This document shows, piece after piece, positions 1 through 8,920 of a DNA stretch of 64,000 nucleotides (position 1 is its first letter; each line of letters starts with the position of its first letter). The notes under the pieces were generated by a model. It was not told the DNA's origin and did not search any database. It saw nothing but the letters and a program-made list of their open reading frames with translations. Origin of the DNA: JABCYV01 sp963729325. GTDB taxonomy: Bacteria; Acidobacteriota; Terriglobia; Terriglobales; Acidobacteriaceae. The stretch is from the NCBI GenBank assembly GCA_963729325.1, contig CAVSNS010000023.1:62001-126000 (forward strand), given 5' to 3'. The position numbers and the translations under genes are program-made.

Positions 1-245
1 GACTTGGAAAAGCACTGCTTCACGGACCTAAAAAGCGTGTACAATTTTCGATTAGGGGATACGTTTCTCTGCCTTGGGCATCTAAAGGCTCGGACAGTTA
101 AAAACCAACCTCTCAGCATGATCAGGGGAGGGCGAGAAAGTATTATTCCAGCTGTGCAACTTGGCACGAGATGTGCTCATCAATCTAGGGGGTAGCGGGG
201 CACTCGGAACCTAACGCTTTCGCCAGCTGAGATCACGTTCTATCT

Positions 246-1244
246 ATGGCAACACTGGATATCAAACCGCGCGCTGACGTCGAGCCTCAGTTGAATCTCC
301 TCCTGCCCAAGGATGCGTTGGACGAGCCGCTTTGGAAGTCGCTATTCCAAAATCTCGATGATTACTTCTTCCCCAAGAAGCAGCCACCCCTGGTTCTGAC
401 GTCCAAGCCAATCCCCGTAAAGGATATCTGGGGTTTCTACAACTATAAGAAGAATGGTGCGGTGGGTTCGACCGTGGTCCACGTATTGGCGATCACAGCC
501 ATCATTGGCGCGACCATCCTGGGCCGACGGGTGGTGCAGGAAGTTACTAAGCCTCACGAGACGGTAACACTGATTGCACCCGACGATATCCCTGCGCTCC
601 CGCCTTCCAAGACGCAGGCGGGTGGCGGTGGCGGTGGCGGCGACCGCGACAAATTCGAGGCGCCCAAAGGCAAGCTGCCTAAGTTGGCGATGGAGCAGAT
701 CACGCCTCCCGCAATGGTAGTGCGGAACGATCATCCGAAACTGGCGGTTGAGCCTACAGTGGTGGTACCGCCTCAGATCAAGCTGGCGGCGACGAATTTG
801 CCCAACCTCGGTGATCCGATGTCGCATTTGCCCTCCGGACCTCCTTCGAACGGAACTGGTTCAGGTGGGGGCATTGGCTCAGGTTCGGGTGGCGGCGTAG
901 GTTCCGGCGAAGGGCCGGGCGTTGGCCCGGGCCGTGGGGGTGGTATTGGTGGCGGCGTGTTCCGGGTCGGTGGCGGAGTTTCGGCTCCCAAGGAGTTGTA
1001 CGCTCCGGAGCCTGAGTATTCTGAAGAGGCCCGTAAAGCGAAATATCAGGGAACTTGCGTGCTCTACGTCATCGTCGGCGCCGACGGACGTCCGCGGGAC
1101 CTGCGCGTAGCCCGCAGCCTGGGCTTGGGGCTGGATGAGAAGGCCATCGATGCAGTCAAGACCTGGAAGTTTGAACCTGCCATGAAAGACGGCAAACCAG
1201 TGGCGGTAGCCATCAGCGTTGAAGTGGAATTCCGGTTGTACTAA
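246..1244 (+). CDS. TonB-family energy-transducing protein
   Basis: This 332-residue protein has the TonB layout. A cytoplasmic N-terminal stretch of about 70 residues precedes one membrane helix (about residues 74-93). A glycine- and proline-rich periplasmic linker (about 120-250, with long Gly/Ser runs) follows. The C-terminal TonB domain (about 253-332) carries the typical YPEYSEEARKAKYQG-like opening, VGADGRPRDLRV and an AIDAVKTWKFEPA block. TonB proteins pass proton-motive-force energy from ExbB/ExbD to outer-membrane receptors. No exbB, exbD or receptor gene lies nearby, so the partner is unknown. The unusually long cytoplasmic N-terminus is not seen in classic TonB. I saw no strong ribosome-binding site, but the ATG fits the protein. 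Confidence 0.85.
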   Translation: MATLDIKPRADVEPQLNLLLPKDALDEPLWKSLFQNLDDYFFPKKQPPLVLTSKPIPVKDIWGFYNYKKNGAVGSTVVHVLAITAIIGATILGRRVVQEVTKPHETVTLIAPDDIPALPPSKTQAGGGGGGGDRDKFEAPKGKLPKLAMEQITPPAMVVRNDHPKLAVEPTVVVPPQIKLAATNLPNLGDPMSHLPSGPPSNGTGSGGGIGSGSGGGVGSGEGPGVGPGRGGGIGGGVFRVGGGVSAPKELYAPEPEYSEEARKAKYQGTCVLYVIVGADGRPRDLRVARSLGLGLDEKAIDAVKTWKFEPAMKDGKPVAVAISVEVEFRLY

Positions 1245-1265
1245 CTTCGCCCGGGCCTGAATTAG

Positions 1266-1299
1266 AAAGCGGCTGCGAACTTCGCGGCCGCTTTTGCTT
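1266..1299. terminator. Rho-independent terminator between convergent tonB-like gene and murI
   Basis: A ten-base-pair GC-rich stem (1269-1291, one G-T wobble, three-base loop) is followed by TTTT on the plus strand and preceded by AAA. It can therefore end transcription of the plus-strand TonB-like gene and probably also of murI arriving from the other side. Confidence 0.7.
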
Positions 1300-1319
1300 T
1301 CTCCGGAAAAGCTTCCGTC

Positions 1320-2165
1320 TTATTCCTTCAAGTCCACATGCTGGACATCCTCGATCGCATGACCCAGGAACCTGGCCCCTAGGCGTCGAAACTTCTCCAC
1401 AGAATCGGTAGCAAAGACTTTCACCGAGGCAACTGGCGGCGCTCTTTCGCAGAGGAAGTCGCCGGCGGATTGAGTTTTTTTTGAAGCAGCGCCGAGCACC
1501 GCTTGAGCCGTGGATTCGGCCGAGTCCACGATGCTGATGTGGGGCGGCGCCACGCGCTGCAGCAACGGCTTAATCAGCGGATAGTGGGTGCAGCCTAGAA
1601 CCAATACATCAGCGGATTGAAAGCCATCGCTAAAAGCTTCATCCAGATAAATGCGCGCCACTTGTTCCGTGACGGGGTGCTCAATCCAGCCTTCCTCCAC
1701 CAGAGGCACGAGGAGAGGGCAGGCCTTTTCTCTGGCTTGCACTCCGCGAGCTTGCAGGGCCTTCATGTAGGCATGGCTGGCGACTGTGGCTTCCGTCCCA
1801 ATCACTACGATTTTGCGGTTTTTGCTGGAGCTGGCGGCGCGCTCGGCTCCCGGTTCCACTACGCCGACAACCGGAACAGCCGCGCCTCGCATGATTTGGT
1901 CCAGAGCGAGAGCCGTCGCTGTGTTACAGGCGATGACCAGCAAATTTGCGCCTTGCTGTTCAAGAAAATGCGTGGCCTCCACCGCGTACTTAGCAACGGT
2001 TTCGGTAGACTTCGAGCCGTAGGGCAGACGAGCCGTGTCGCCGAAGTAGAGATAATCGGCGTCAGGAATCAGCGCGACCAGCTCCTTGAGCACGGTCAAG
2101 CCGCCAAAGCCGGAGTCGAAAACGCCGATCGAAGGTCGGCGGATGGTGATGGATTGCAATCCCAA
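1320..2165 (-). CDS. murI: Glutamate racemase
   Basis: MurI interconverts L- and D-glutamate and so supplies D-Glu for peptidoglycan. The 281-residue product has the usual length. It shows the N-terminal GVFDSGFGGLTVLKE motif with Asp17, the first catalytic cysteine in VIACNTATALA (Cys80) and the second in VLGCTHYPLIKP (Cys192), so both halves of the two-base active site are intact. The start is uncertain: the ORF opens with TTG at 2165, a second TTG is at 2159, and no convincing ribosome-binding site precedes either. The neighbours are unrelated, and the gene converges with the TonB-like gene. Confidence 0.93.
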   Translation of the reverse strand: MGLQSITIRRPSIGVFDSGFGGLTVLKELVALIPDADYLYFGDTARLPYGSKSTETVAKYAVEATHFLEQQGANLLVIACNTATALALDQIMRGAAVPVVGVVEPGAERAASSSKNRKIVVIGTEATVASHAYMKALQARGVQAREKACPLLVPLVEEGWIEHPVTEQVARIYLDEAFSDGFQSADVLVLGCTHYPLIKPLLQRVAPPHISIVDSAESTAQAVLGAASKKTQSAGDFLCERAPPVASVKVFATDSVEKFRRLGARFLGHAIEDVQHVDLKE

Positions 2166-2250
2166 CCATCATAATGTGCCCAACCATCTTTGGCACGTAC
2201 GATGTTTGATCTGCGGAAGACTTGATCAGCAGAGAATCCCGGAGGCAAGA

Positions 2251-2976
2251 GTGAAGATCATGATGCGTTCCGTCATCGTAGTCCTGGCCGGTCTGACAGC
2301 GTGTATATCGGGAAAGCACAGTCCGATCACACAAGGCGAACTGATCCGAAATACGCAACAGCTATTCGATAGCGTGGCGGCCGGCGATCAGGCTCCATGG
2401 AAGAAATATTTCGCGGACGACAGCATTTACTTTGATGAGAAGGGGAGAAGCATGGACAAAACGTCTCTCGTCAATGACGTAACTCCCCTTCCCAAAGGCT
2501 ACTCTGGCAGCATCAAGGTTGTGAACGCGAAGAGCCGCATTATGGGCACGACGGCGATCCTGACCTATGATCTCAACGAAACGGAAACAATTTTCGGCCA
2601 GAGCATGACCGCTCGGTATCACGGTACAGATACCTGGATGTATCGCGGAGGAAATTGGCAAATCGTTGCCGGGCAGATGTTCCGCTACTATGAGGATCCC
2701 GCTCCTGGGAAAGTGGATAAAAAGACATACAAGGAATATGTCGGGACCTATGAACTGGCGCCGAGCGTTGATCAGACGATTTTTGTCGAAGGCAATGACT
2801 TGTACGCACAGCGCACCGGCGGCGATAAGGTGTTGCTCGTGCCTGAATCAACTGACATATTTTTCCGCAAGGGAATTGAAGGCCGACGTCTGTTCCGGCG
2901 CACTGATCGTGGCAAAGTGGACGCTATGATCGATCGCAGGAACAACGAGGATGTGCTGTGGAAGAAGATCAAATGA
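2251..2976 (+). CDS. Lipoprotein with SnoaL/DUF4440-like (NTF2-fold) domain
   Basis: I place the start at GTG 2251, because a GGAGG at 2241-2245 sits five bases in front. The open frame reaches back to 2086 but would then overlap murI on the other strand. From this start the protein is 241 residues. It begins with a hydrophobic segment ending in LTAC, a plausible lipobox, so it is probably exported and lipid-anchored. Residues about 30-140 resemble the DUF4440/SnoaL-like NTF2 fold (WKKYFADDSIYFDE, a central strand set, then TDTWMYRGGNWQIVAGQ). The C-terminal hundred residues resemble the substrate-free tail seen in many acidobacterial secreted proteins. The function is unknown. Confidence 0.75.
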   Translation: MKIMMRSVIVVLAGLTACISGKHSPITQGELIRNTQQLFDSVAAGDQAPWKKYFADDSIYFDEKGRSMDKTSLVNDVTPLPKGYSGSIKVVNAKSRIMGTTAILTYDLNETETIFGQSMTARYHGTDTWMYRGGNWQIVAGQMFRYYEDPAPGKVDKKTYKEYVGTYELAPSVDQTIFVEGNDLYAQRTGGDKVLLVPESTDIFFRKGIEGRRLFRRTDRGKVDAMIDRRNNEDVLWKKIK

Positions 2977-3001
2977 CTCCAACCAGCCTGACCATCGACG
3001 A

Positions 3002-4225
3002 TTACTTGAAGCGGAAAGCGCGAGCCCGTTCTGTTTCCCGGGCTGCGACGTTGCGTTCGCAGCACGGGCCTGGTGGAATGGGCGCCCCATGAGGACAAGT
3101 CCGGGGATGGCCGAGGAAACTGCAGATCTTGTCGGTGGCCTCGGGCGACAGGATGTGTTCGAACTTGCAGGCTTGCTGCTCGATCTCGGATTCGCTGTCG
3201 AGGGCGAGACTGTCGGTGAAGAGGCGCTCAGCCAGGCGATGTCGGCGGATGATGTCAGCCGCGCGCTGACGGCCATGGGGTGTCAGCTCGACAATCATGC
3301 TGCCGTCGCCGGTCGAGACTCCCGATGGCTTTAGCGCCTCATGACAGGGATTCACGAACGGCTTGTGATTGTGGACCTGCGGCGGATGCGGGCTGACGCT
3401 GACTAAGCCCATCTCAGTCATCTTTTCAATTGCGAGGCCGACAGGCAGTGCGCCATGGACCTCCATGCGGCCGATTTCTGCGATCTGAGCGTTCTCCGCC
3501 AGCACCCAAAGTTCTTCGAGAACTTCGTCGAATTGCTCCTCGTCGGCCATGGCGAAGACTTCCATATCCGCAATCTTGCCATGGTGAAGTTCGATGCGAC
3601 GATCAGCCAGCCGGGCGACTACCGGATCGTGCGTCACCATCACGATGGTGCGTCCTTGGTGATGCAGTTCGCGGAGTAGACGCAGAACGATTTCTTCATT
3701 GGCGGCATCGAGATTTCCCGTAGGCTCGTCGGCCAGCACAATCTTGGGATCGTTGATCAACGCGCGAGCGATGCACACGCGTTGCTGCTCGCCGCCGGAA
3801 AGCTGCGACGGAACATGCTGGGCGCGATCTTTCAAGCCAACTCGCTCCAAAGCTTCAAGTGCTTCGTGCTGGTCGGTCATGCTGTGAAAGTATTGCGCCA
3901 GCATGACGTTCTCAATCGCCGTGAGATAAGGAATCAGATGGAACTGCTGGAAGATGAAACCGACTTTTTCAGCGCGCACTCGATTTAACTCGTTGGCTGA
4001 GATGTTAGCGACGTTCTGACCGTCAAGCCAGATCTCGCCGGAAGTAGGCCGATCCAGGCAACCCACGAGATTCACCAGCGTAGATTTTCCCGAGCCAGAC
4101 GGGCCCATGACCGCGATCCATTCGCCGGGATCCACGCTGAGCGAAAAATCGTCGAGAGCGCGGATGCCGCCGCTGGTCTCGGCCTTCGCCGGGTAAAGCC
4201 GGCTCACATTTTTCAGCTTGATCAC
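3002..4225 (-). CDS. ABC transporter ATPase fused to DtxR-type metal-dependent regulator domain
   Basis: Residues 1-222 are a MacB/LolD-class ATPase, with Walker A GPSGSGKST at 41-49, signature LSGGE at 142-146, Walker B ending in DEP at 166-168 and the switch histidine at 199. Residues about 225-395 are unrelated to ABC proteins and match the DtxR/MntR iron-regulator family: a winged-helix segment, then a dimerisation/metal part with HRLAERLFTD (His329, Glu333) and ACKFEHILSPE (Cys353, Glu356, His357, the counterparts of DtxR Cys102/Glu105/His106), then a cysteine-rich end TCPHG...PGPCC. The GTG start at 4225 is one base past the stop of the upstream permease gene, so expression is probably coupled. 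This is the last gene of the FTR1 operon. I infer an iron-sensing transporter subunit or a regulator tied to its own transporter. Confidence 0.85.
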   Translation of the reverse strand: MIKLKNVSRLYPAKAETSGGIRALDDFSLSVDPGEWIAVMGPSGSGKSTLVNLVGCLDRPTSGEIWLDGQNVANISANELNRVRAEKVGFIFQQFHLIPYLTAIENVMLAQYFHSMTDQHEALEALERVGLKDRAQHVPSQLSGGEQQRVCIARALINDPKIVLADEPTGNLDAANEEIVLRLLRELHHQGRTIVMVTHDPVVARLADRRIELHHGKIADMEVFAMADEEQFDEVLEELWVLAENAQIAEIGRMEVHGALPVGLAIEKMTEMGLVSVSPHPPQVHNHKPFVNPCHEALKPSGVSTGDGSMIVELTPHGRQRAADIIRRHRLAERLFTDSLALDSESEIEQQACKFEHILSPEATDKICSFLGHPRTCPHGAPIPPGPCCERNVAARETERARAFRFK

Positions 4226-4226
4226 C

Positions 4227-5391
4227 CTACTCTCCCCTTAAGATCATAGCTGGCTGAACCCGCCGCAGCAAAGAAATTGGCGCCGCCGCTGCGATCAGCG
4301 CGACGAGGACGCTTCCGAGGAGCACGAAAGGCAACACGCTGAAGCGCGGCATCACCGGTGCATGAAAATTCGCCCGGCCAATCCAAGCAGCCACGCCTAC
4401 GCCAATTGCGAAGCCGAGTACGGCTCCGACCGCGCCCAGCATGGCCGCCTCTGCGGCAAAGAAGCCACCAATCAGACGCTCCGACGCGCCCAGCGCTTTC
4501 ATGATGGCAAAATCGCGGCGGCGATCCAACACCCAGCCGATCAGTGTCGAGAGCACACAAAGAGCGGCGGTCAAGATAATGAGAACGGCGGCGGCTAGTA
4601 ACGTCGACCGAGTCTTGCCGAGCACTCGGGCTTCGCCTTCCATGATCTGGCGCACCGGCCGGACGTCGGCGGCGGGAAGAGCTTGCGCCAGCTTCGCGAC
4701 CAAAGCATTGAGTTCTTCCGGAGAGCCGGTCGCGGCGATCTCGATGGTCGAAGGCTGTATGCCAGTCCACGTCTCGAAATCGGTCAGCGAAAGATAAACG
4801 CGGCTATCCTCGGCGGCTCCAGTCTGCAGGGTTCCCGCAGGATTCAGGTGAACCATGTGTCCCCGAAAGTTGAGATCGAACGGTTTGCCTTGGGGGCTGA
4901 CCACAGACGCAGCCCGCACGCCGATCAGCGCCTCCTCGGGCACGCTCGGCCAGGAGCGTTACCGACCACCAACGATTGAGCTCGCGTGCATTCTCGAAAT
5001 CGGTTCCGGAAACGACGACTGCCTGCCCATCGCTGGTGTGAGCGACGGCGTAAGCGAACGGAACGGCGAGGCCATGTCCGGAAAGCGCAGTTTGGACGGT
5101 CTGCAGGGCGTCCGCCGGAAGCGCCTGACCATCTTTCGCAATTACGACCACATTTGCTCCGTAGTTCCGGAACTCCTTGCGTAGTTTGGCTTGCACATCT
5201 ACGTACAGATTGAGCATCGCGGTGGCGACAGCAGCGGCGACGATCATGGCCAAAAGCGCCGAGAGAGCGCGTCCGCGACGAAGCACGGCCGCCCGAATGA
5301 GCATGCGGAGAAACATAGACGGATGGGGCGGCGCACTTCGGCGACGACTGGCAACGTCTTGACGCGTTACCGGCTGCGGTTGCGCACTCAC
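4227..5391 (-). CDS. FtsX/MacB-type ABC permease (one frame break)
   Basis: The gene starts with an ATGA overlap (5388-5391) on the preceding permease gene and ends one base before the ATPase start. The N-terminal part (5391 to about 4955) has one membrane helix and a periplasmic MacB-like core (YGANVVVIAKDG). The C-terminal part (about 4955-4227) completes the core and has three further helices with the FtsX motif DFAIMKALGAS and a final ILRGE. The two parts lie in different frames, and a +1 shift near 4945-4965, just before PEEALIGVRAA, joins them. Because each half is fully conserved, I think the break is a sequence error. The protein would form a heterodimer with the next permease and be driven by the fused ATPase. 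Confidence 0.82.
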
Positions 5392-6653
5392 GCTTCACCC
5401 CGCAACGCATACACCGGATCAAACTTCACCGCCCGCCGGATCGCAGCGGCGCTGCCGGCGAACGTCACAATCACCGCGATGGCCAGAATTACCGGCAAGA
5501 GCACCGGCTGGATCGTAATCTGGGAATCAAAAATAGAACGGCCAATTTGACGCGCCAGCAGGGTTCCACCGGCAAAACCCACAGCACCTCCAACTAGAGC
5601 CAACAGAGTAGCCTCAGCGAAGAACAGCGCAGCCACCGAGAGGCTGCCCGCACCCAGGGCCTTCATCAGGCCAACTTCGCCCCGGCGCTCAAAAATGGCG
5701 GTTGCCATGGCCGCGGAGACGGCCAAAGCTGACGCCAACAGCGCCGCCAGCGTGACTAGCATCATCAGTCCTTCTATGCGCGAAAGTACCGTGCCTTCGT
5801 TCTGCGCTACCTGGCGAATTTGCTCTGCGTGAGAATGCGGAATAGCCTCCTGCAACTGATAAGCGATCGACTGCGCGTAAGGTGAGCAATACCAGCGATC
5901 GTATGTTTTACCACTCATTGTTTTCGGATCGCGGCGGGCGAACGCGTCTTCAGGCTTGGTCAAGGCGCTTACGTAGATGCGCCGGACCGCACCAGGCTTG
6001 CCCAAAATCTGTTGTGTGAGGGAGAGCGGGCCGATGATCTGGTCGTCTTCGGCGCCACCGGTAGAGAGAATGCCAGAGACTCGATGCGGCTGCCCAGCGA
6101 TTTCGATCTGATCTCCGACTTGGCTGCCAAGCTTCGAGGCGAGCTTCTCGCCCAAAAGCACATCCTGTGAATTATCGTCCGGCCACGCGCCGTTTACTTT
6201 CCACCAGGGATGAGTGGATCGCACCCCTGTCACAAAACTCTGTCCGCCGAAAGTCAGCGGCTTGGAGAAGTATGTCCCGAGGAGTGTCACGTTAATCGAA
6301 TTGCCGGTACCTCGCGCGCTTACGTTGGCGGGCAGCATTGGGGCGAAACCCAGAATGTTATTTCGCCAATACATGCCTTTGATCTTTGGCAGATCGGCTT
6401 CGTTGAGGTAGGCGCCGTCACTGGGCGGCTTAAGGTTTACGCCGCCGATTTCGACGTCGAGTGTATCTTCCTGTGGCGTGACGATGAGATTGGCGCCGTA
6501 ACTACGCAGTTCGCGATTGATCTTGTCGCCGATGTCGGTGGCGACGGCGATCATGGCGGTTGCCACCCCCACGCCGAGCGTGATGGCGACTCCCGCCAAC
6601 AGCTTCCGCCGCTTCTGCCGCCGGAATGACTCGTAGACCAGCCGCAGGAACAT
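5388..6653 (-). CDS. FtsX/MacB-type ABC permease
   Basis: This 421-residue protein begins with a membrane helix (about 18-40). A large periplasmic MacB-core domain follows, with YGANLIVTPQED near residue 53 and a VLLGEKLASKLG...VGDQIEIAG block. It ends with three helices and the conserved ERRGEVGLMKALGAG loop that contacts the ATPase. It follows the FTR1-DUF2318 gene after four bases and overlaps the second permease by four. Paired FtsX permeases plus a LolD-like ATPase beside FTR1 are known from the Campylobacter p19 and E. coli fet-type iron clusters. That supports a role in iron uptake rather than macrolide efflux. Confidence 0.88.
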   Translation of the reverse strand: MFLRLVYESFRRQKRRKLLAGVAITLGVGVATAMIAVATDIGDKINRELRSYGANLIVTPQEDTLDVEIGGVNLKPPSDGAYLNEADLPKIKGMYWRNNILGFAPMLPANVSARGTGNSINVTLLGTYFSKPLTFGGQSFVTGVRSTHPWWKVNGAWPDDNSQDVLLGEKLASKLGSQVGDQIEIAGQPHRVSGILSTGGAEDDQIIGPLSLTQQILGKPGAVRRIYVSALTKPEDAFARRDPKTMSGKTYDRWYCSPYAQSIAYQLQEAIPHSHAEQIRQVAQNEGTVLSRIEGLMMLVTLAALLASALAVSAAMATAIFERRGEVGLMKALGAGSLSVAALFFAEATLLALVGGAVGFAGGTLLARQIGRSIFDSQITIQPVLLPVILAIAVIVTFAGSAAAIRRAVKFDPVYALRGEA

Positions 6654-6657
6654 TGGT

Positions 6658-7914
6658 CTATTGCTGGAACATGCGGGTCCCGGCCGCGATGTCCGCCTCC
6701 TGAATGATCACGGCGTCCGAGGTTTGGTCAGCTTTGAGGGGGACGGGGTTGCAGCCGCCAGCCGTGCCCACGGATTGCGGATTGATGGGCGCGGCGCAAT
6801 TCTTGCAGACCACGCCGTTGGGTCCTTTGTAGAAGCCGACAGCCCCGCAGATCTGGCAGGCATCAAACACGGTCGCGACCTTGCCGTCGGGCTTCCGATA
6901 CAGCCAGAAGCGGATCGCCGTGCCGTTCTCCTGGGCCTCAAAACGATGCAGGTCGCCGTCCGCAACTTGAGCCAGCGGAATGCTCACTTGATGATTCACA
7001 AACGTGACTTCGGTCGCCGGAGAAAGAGCGCTCACGGATTTTGCGTAGATGAACTCGGCGGTCATCAGAAGAATAAAGATGAACGAACTGGCGTACACCG
7101 AAGCCATCCACAGACGCTCGCGGCGAGCGCTCCAGAGGGCTTTGCGGCGTTCCGCGGGGAAAGCGGGCAAGGACGCTGGCTCTCGGCGTTTGACCTCAAA
7201 GAGCACCATGAACGCCGCGAGAGCGAATATCGTCACGAAGAAGAAAAGATCATTGCGCACGATAGGGCCGATGATCGCCATCTCCCGCTTCGAACGCTTG
7301 GAAGAGGGAAGCACTCCATTTTCCGAGAGCTCGTGCAGACCGGAGATAATCAGTTGCGCCGCCACAAAAAACAGAATCACGGTCGTCACCCGGAAGAATT
7401 TCTGCAGATTGATGCGCACACTTCCTTTGACGAACATCACGCCGAACACGATGGCAACAATCACACCCAGCAGAGTACCTAGAAAGCTCAAGAGCTCACT
7501 GGAGTTCAGGGACACTGCCCCCAGGATCAGCACCGTCTCCACGCCCTCGCGCAAAACCATCAGAAAGACGAAGAGGAAGAGACCAAACCATGCATCCTGG
7601 CCGGCCAGCAGTCCGACTTTGCCTTCGATATGCCCTTTGAGCCTTCGGCCCGTCTTCATCATGAAAATGATCATGGTGATGACGAAGAAAGCCGCGGCCA
7701 GCATGATCCAGCCTTCGAAAATATCCTGATTCCACTGCGTGCGGGAGAGAATGACGGCGATACCAATGCTCCCAACAAAGGCCGAGACTAGAGCCGCGTA
7801 GACCGATTTGCGCAGCTCCGGGCGCCCGATTTTGGCGAGGTAAGCGAGCGTGATGCCAACGATGAGCGCCGCTTCGACCCCTTCACGCAGGGTAACGATG
7901 AATGCCTGAAGCAT
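6658..7914 (-). CDS. FTR1-family iron permease fused to C-terminal DUF2318 domain
   Basis: Residues 1-240 form a seven-helix FTR1/EfeU-like permease with both iron-binding REGVE motifs (residues 10-14 and 122-126). A further helix (about 270-290) leads to a periplasmic domain matching DUF2318, with ACQICG (Cys353, Cys356), VVCKNC (Cys370, Cys373) and a GGCNP motif (Cys388), which suggests a metal- or redox-active site. In characterised p19/fet clusters these two modules are separate genes. Here one 418-residue chain carries both. This is the first gene of a four-gene operon, and a candidate Fur-type palindrome lies 23 bases before the start. No P19-like periplasmic copper protein is encoded next to it. 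Confidence 0.88.
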   Translation of the reverse strand: MLQAFIVTLREGVEAALIVGITLAYLAKIGRPELRKSVYAALVSAFVGSIGIAVILSRTQWNQDIFEGWIMLAAAFFVITMIIFMMKTGRRLKGHIEGKVGLLAGQDAWFGLFLFVFLMVLREGVETVLILGAVSLNSSELLSFLGTLLGVIVAIVFGVMFVKGSVRINLQKFFRVTTVILFFVAAQLIISGLHELSENGVLPSSKRSKREMAIIGPIVRNDLFFFVTIFALAAFMVLFEVKRREPASLPAFPAERRKALWSARRERLWMASVYASSFIFILLMTAEFIYAKSVSALSPATEVTFVNHQVSIPLAQVADGDLHRFEAQENGTAIRFWLYRKPDGKVATVFDACQICGAVGFYKGPNGVVCKNCAAPINPQSVGTAGGCNPVPLKADQTSDAVIIQEADIAAGTRMFQQ

Positions 7915-8226
7915 CTAAAACGCAGCCTCTATGATTTTGAAAATGAATTTCAATTTCAACTATATAGGATAGTCGTTATGCGGTGCGAGCGTCAACGCAG
8001 GCGGGCCTGTTGCGACGGCTCGTCTTTAAGTCTCTGGCCTCTTTCGAGGCGGAATCCCGAACCTCGGCGCAGCTCAGCCGAGTGAGGGATCTTGCGTGGG
8101 ACCTTCTCCGGATACATTGCCGTGCTGTGAGTTAGATTCTTCGTAAGTCCGGACGCCCTTATGCCCGAAAAAGCAACTATCAGCCACACACTATAGATGA
8201 CGGAGAAAGTGCTTTGCATCTTCCAG
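7915..8226. other. Intergenic region before the FTR1 operon
   Basis: This stretch of about 310 bases lies between the FTR1 start and the end of the SprT-like gene. Apart from the palindrome at 7937-7953, I see no gene, RNA or clear repeat. The open frames here lack family resemblance. Confidence 0.5.
7937..7953. promoter_or_regulatory. Candidate Fur/DtxR-type operator before the iron operon
   Basis: TTGAAAATGAATTTCAA is a near-perfect inverted repeat, with TTGAAA/TTTCAA arms around an AT-rich centre. Its layout resembles a Fur box. It lies just upstream of the FTR1 start and downstream of a TATATAG stretch on the minus strand that could be a -10 element. Binding by Fur or by the fused DtxR domain is an inference. 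Confidence 0.45.
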
Positions 8227-8877
8227 TCATGGGAAGAGTTTCTCCTCCGCTTGAAATTCCGCCGAGTGTACGCACCACCGGCTACCGCGCAGTTTCACAG
8301 GATGTTTAAGGTGCAGCATCTCGTGATACAGAATGTACTCGACGGCATAACGAGGTACTCGCGGATGATCGAAAATCCTGCTTACGACAATAGCATTGTG
8401 GGCTGGATCGTAATGGCCCAGGCGGTTTCGTGCATGGTCGCGGCTCCAGGTCATTAGCGGACGCGCCAGCAAGCCGTGGAAAAAGCGCGTATTCAGATCA
8501 TCAAAAACAGCTTCCAGGTTGTAGGCATGACCCTGTGCGGATTCAATCCGCTTGCGTCCACGGATCTGTCGGAGCAGATGGGCTTTGGCGCTGATCTTGT
8601 GACTGGAAACATATCTGCGGTAACGGCTGGTATGCTCTCGCGCGAGGGGCCGACGATAGATCTTGGCCAGAAGAATGTGCGCCAGCGCTCGCAAGACCGC
8701 TTGTGGCGCCCCTTTCAGCAGGTCCGAGAGACGGACCAGCAACTTTCCCTCACGTAGGCGAATCGTATTATTGATGTTGGCGAAGGCGAAGAATTCAACC
8801 GTCAATTCGGGGATGGGAGCGCGCGGACGAAGTTCGCGATAAGTTTCGTGGAAGATGTCGAGAAGATTGCGCGCCAC
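8227..8877 (-). CDS. SprT-like zinc metallopeptidase
   Basis: The 216-residue product carries the zinc-protease helix HEMLH (His185, Glu186, His189) followed by a third possible ligand in LKHP. An upstream VFDDLNTRFFHGLL...WSRD segment is typical of the SprT/WSS1-like fold. The N-terminal half is extra and of unknown role. No signal peptide is visible, so it is probably cytoplasmic. Members of this broad family are linked to protein-DNA crosslink repair in eukaryotes; bacterial roles are unclear. It sits downstream of the uvrA-TPR block in the same direction, which is suggestive but not proof of a repair link. Confidence 0.75.
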   Translation of the reverse strand: MARNLLDIFHETYRELRPRAPIPELTVEFFAFANINNTIRLREGKLLVRLSDLLKGAPQAVLRALAHILLAKIYRRPLAREHTSRYRRYVSSHKISAKAHLLRQIRGRKRIESAQGHAYNLEAVFDDLNTRFFHGLLARPLMTWSRDHARNRLGHYDPAHNAIVVSRIFDHPRVPRYAVEYILYHEMLHLKHPVKLRGSRWCVHSAEFQAEEKLFP

Positions 8878-8920
8878 TTGGCAACCAGATTAGCAAATTA
8901 GAAATGCAGCACTCTACCCA

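Noticed and set aside
4..195. 63-residue open frame at the window start
   Set aside because: It has no ribosome-binding site and no recognisable protein character.
3002..6653. MacAB-type macrolide efflux system
   Set aside because: There is no MacA adaptor, and the genes are locked in an operon with an FTR1 iron permease and a DtxR domain.
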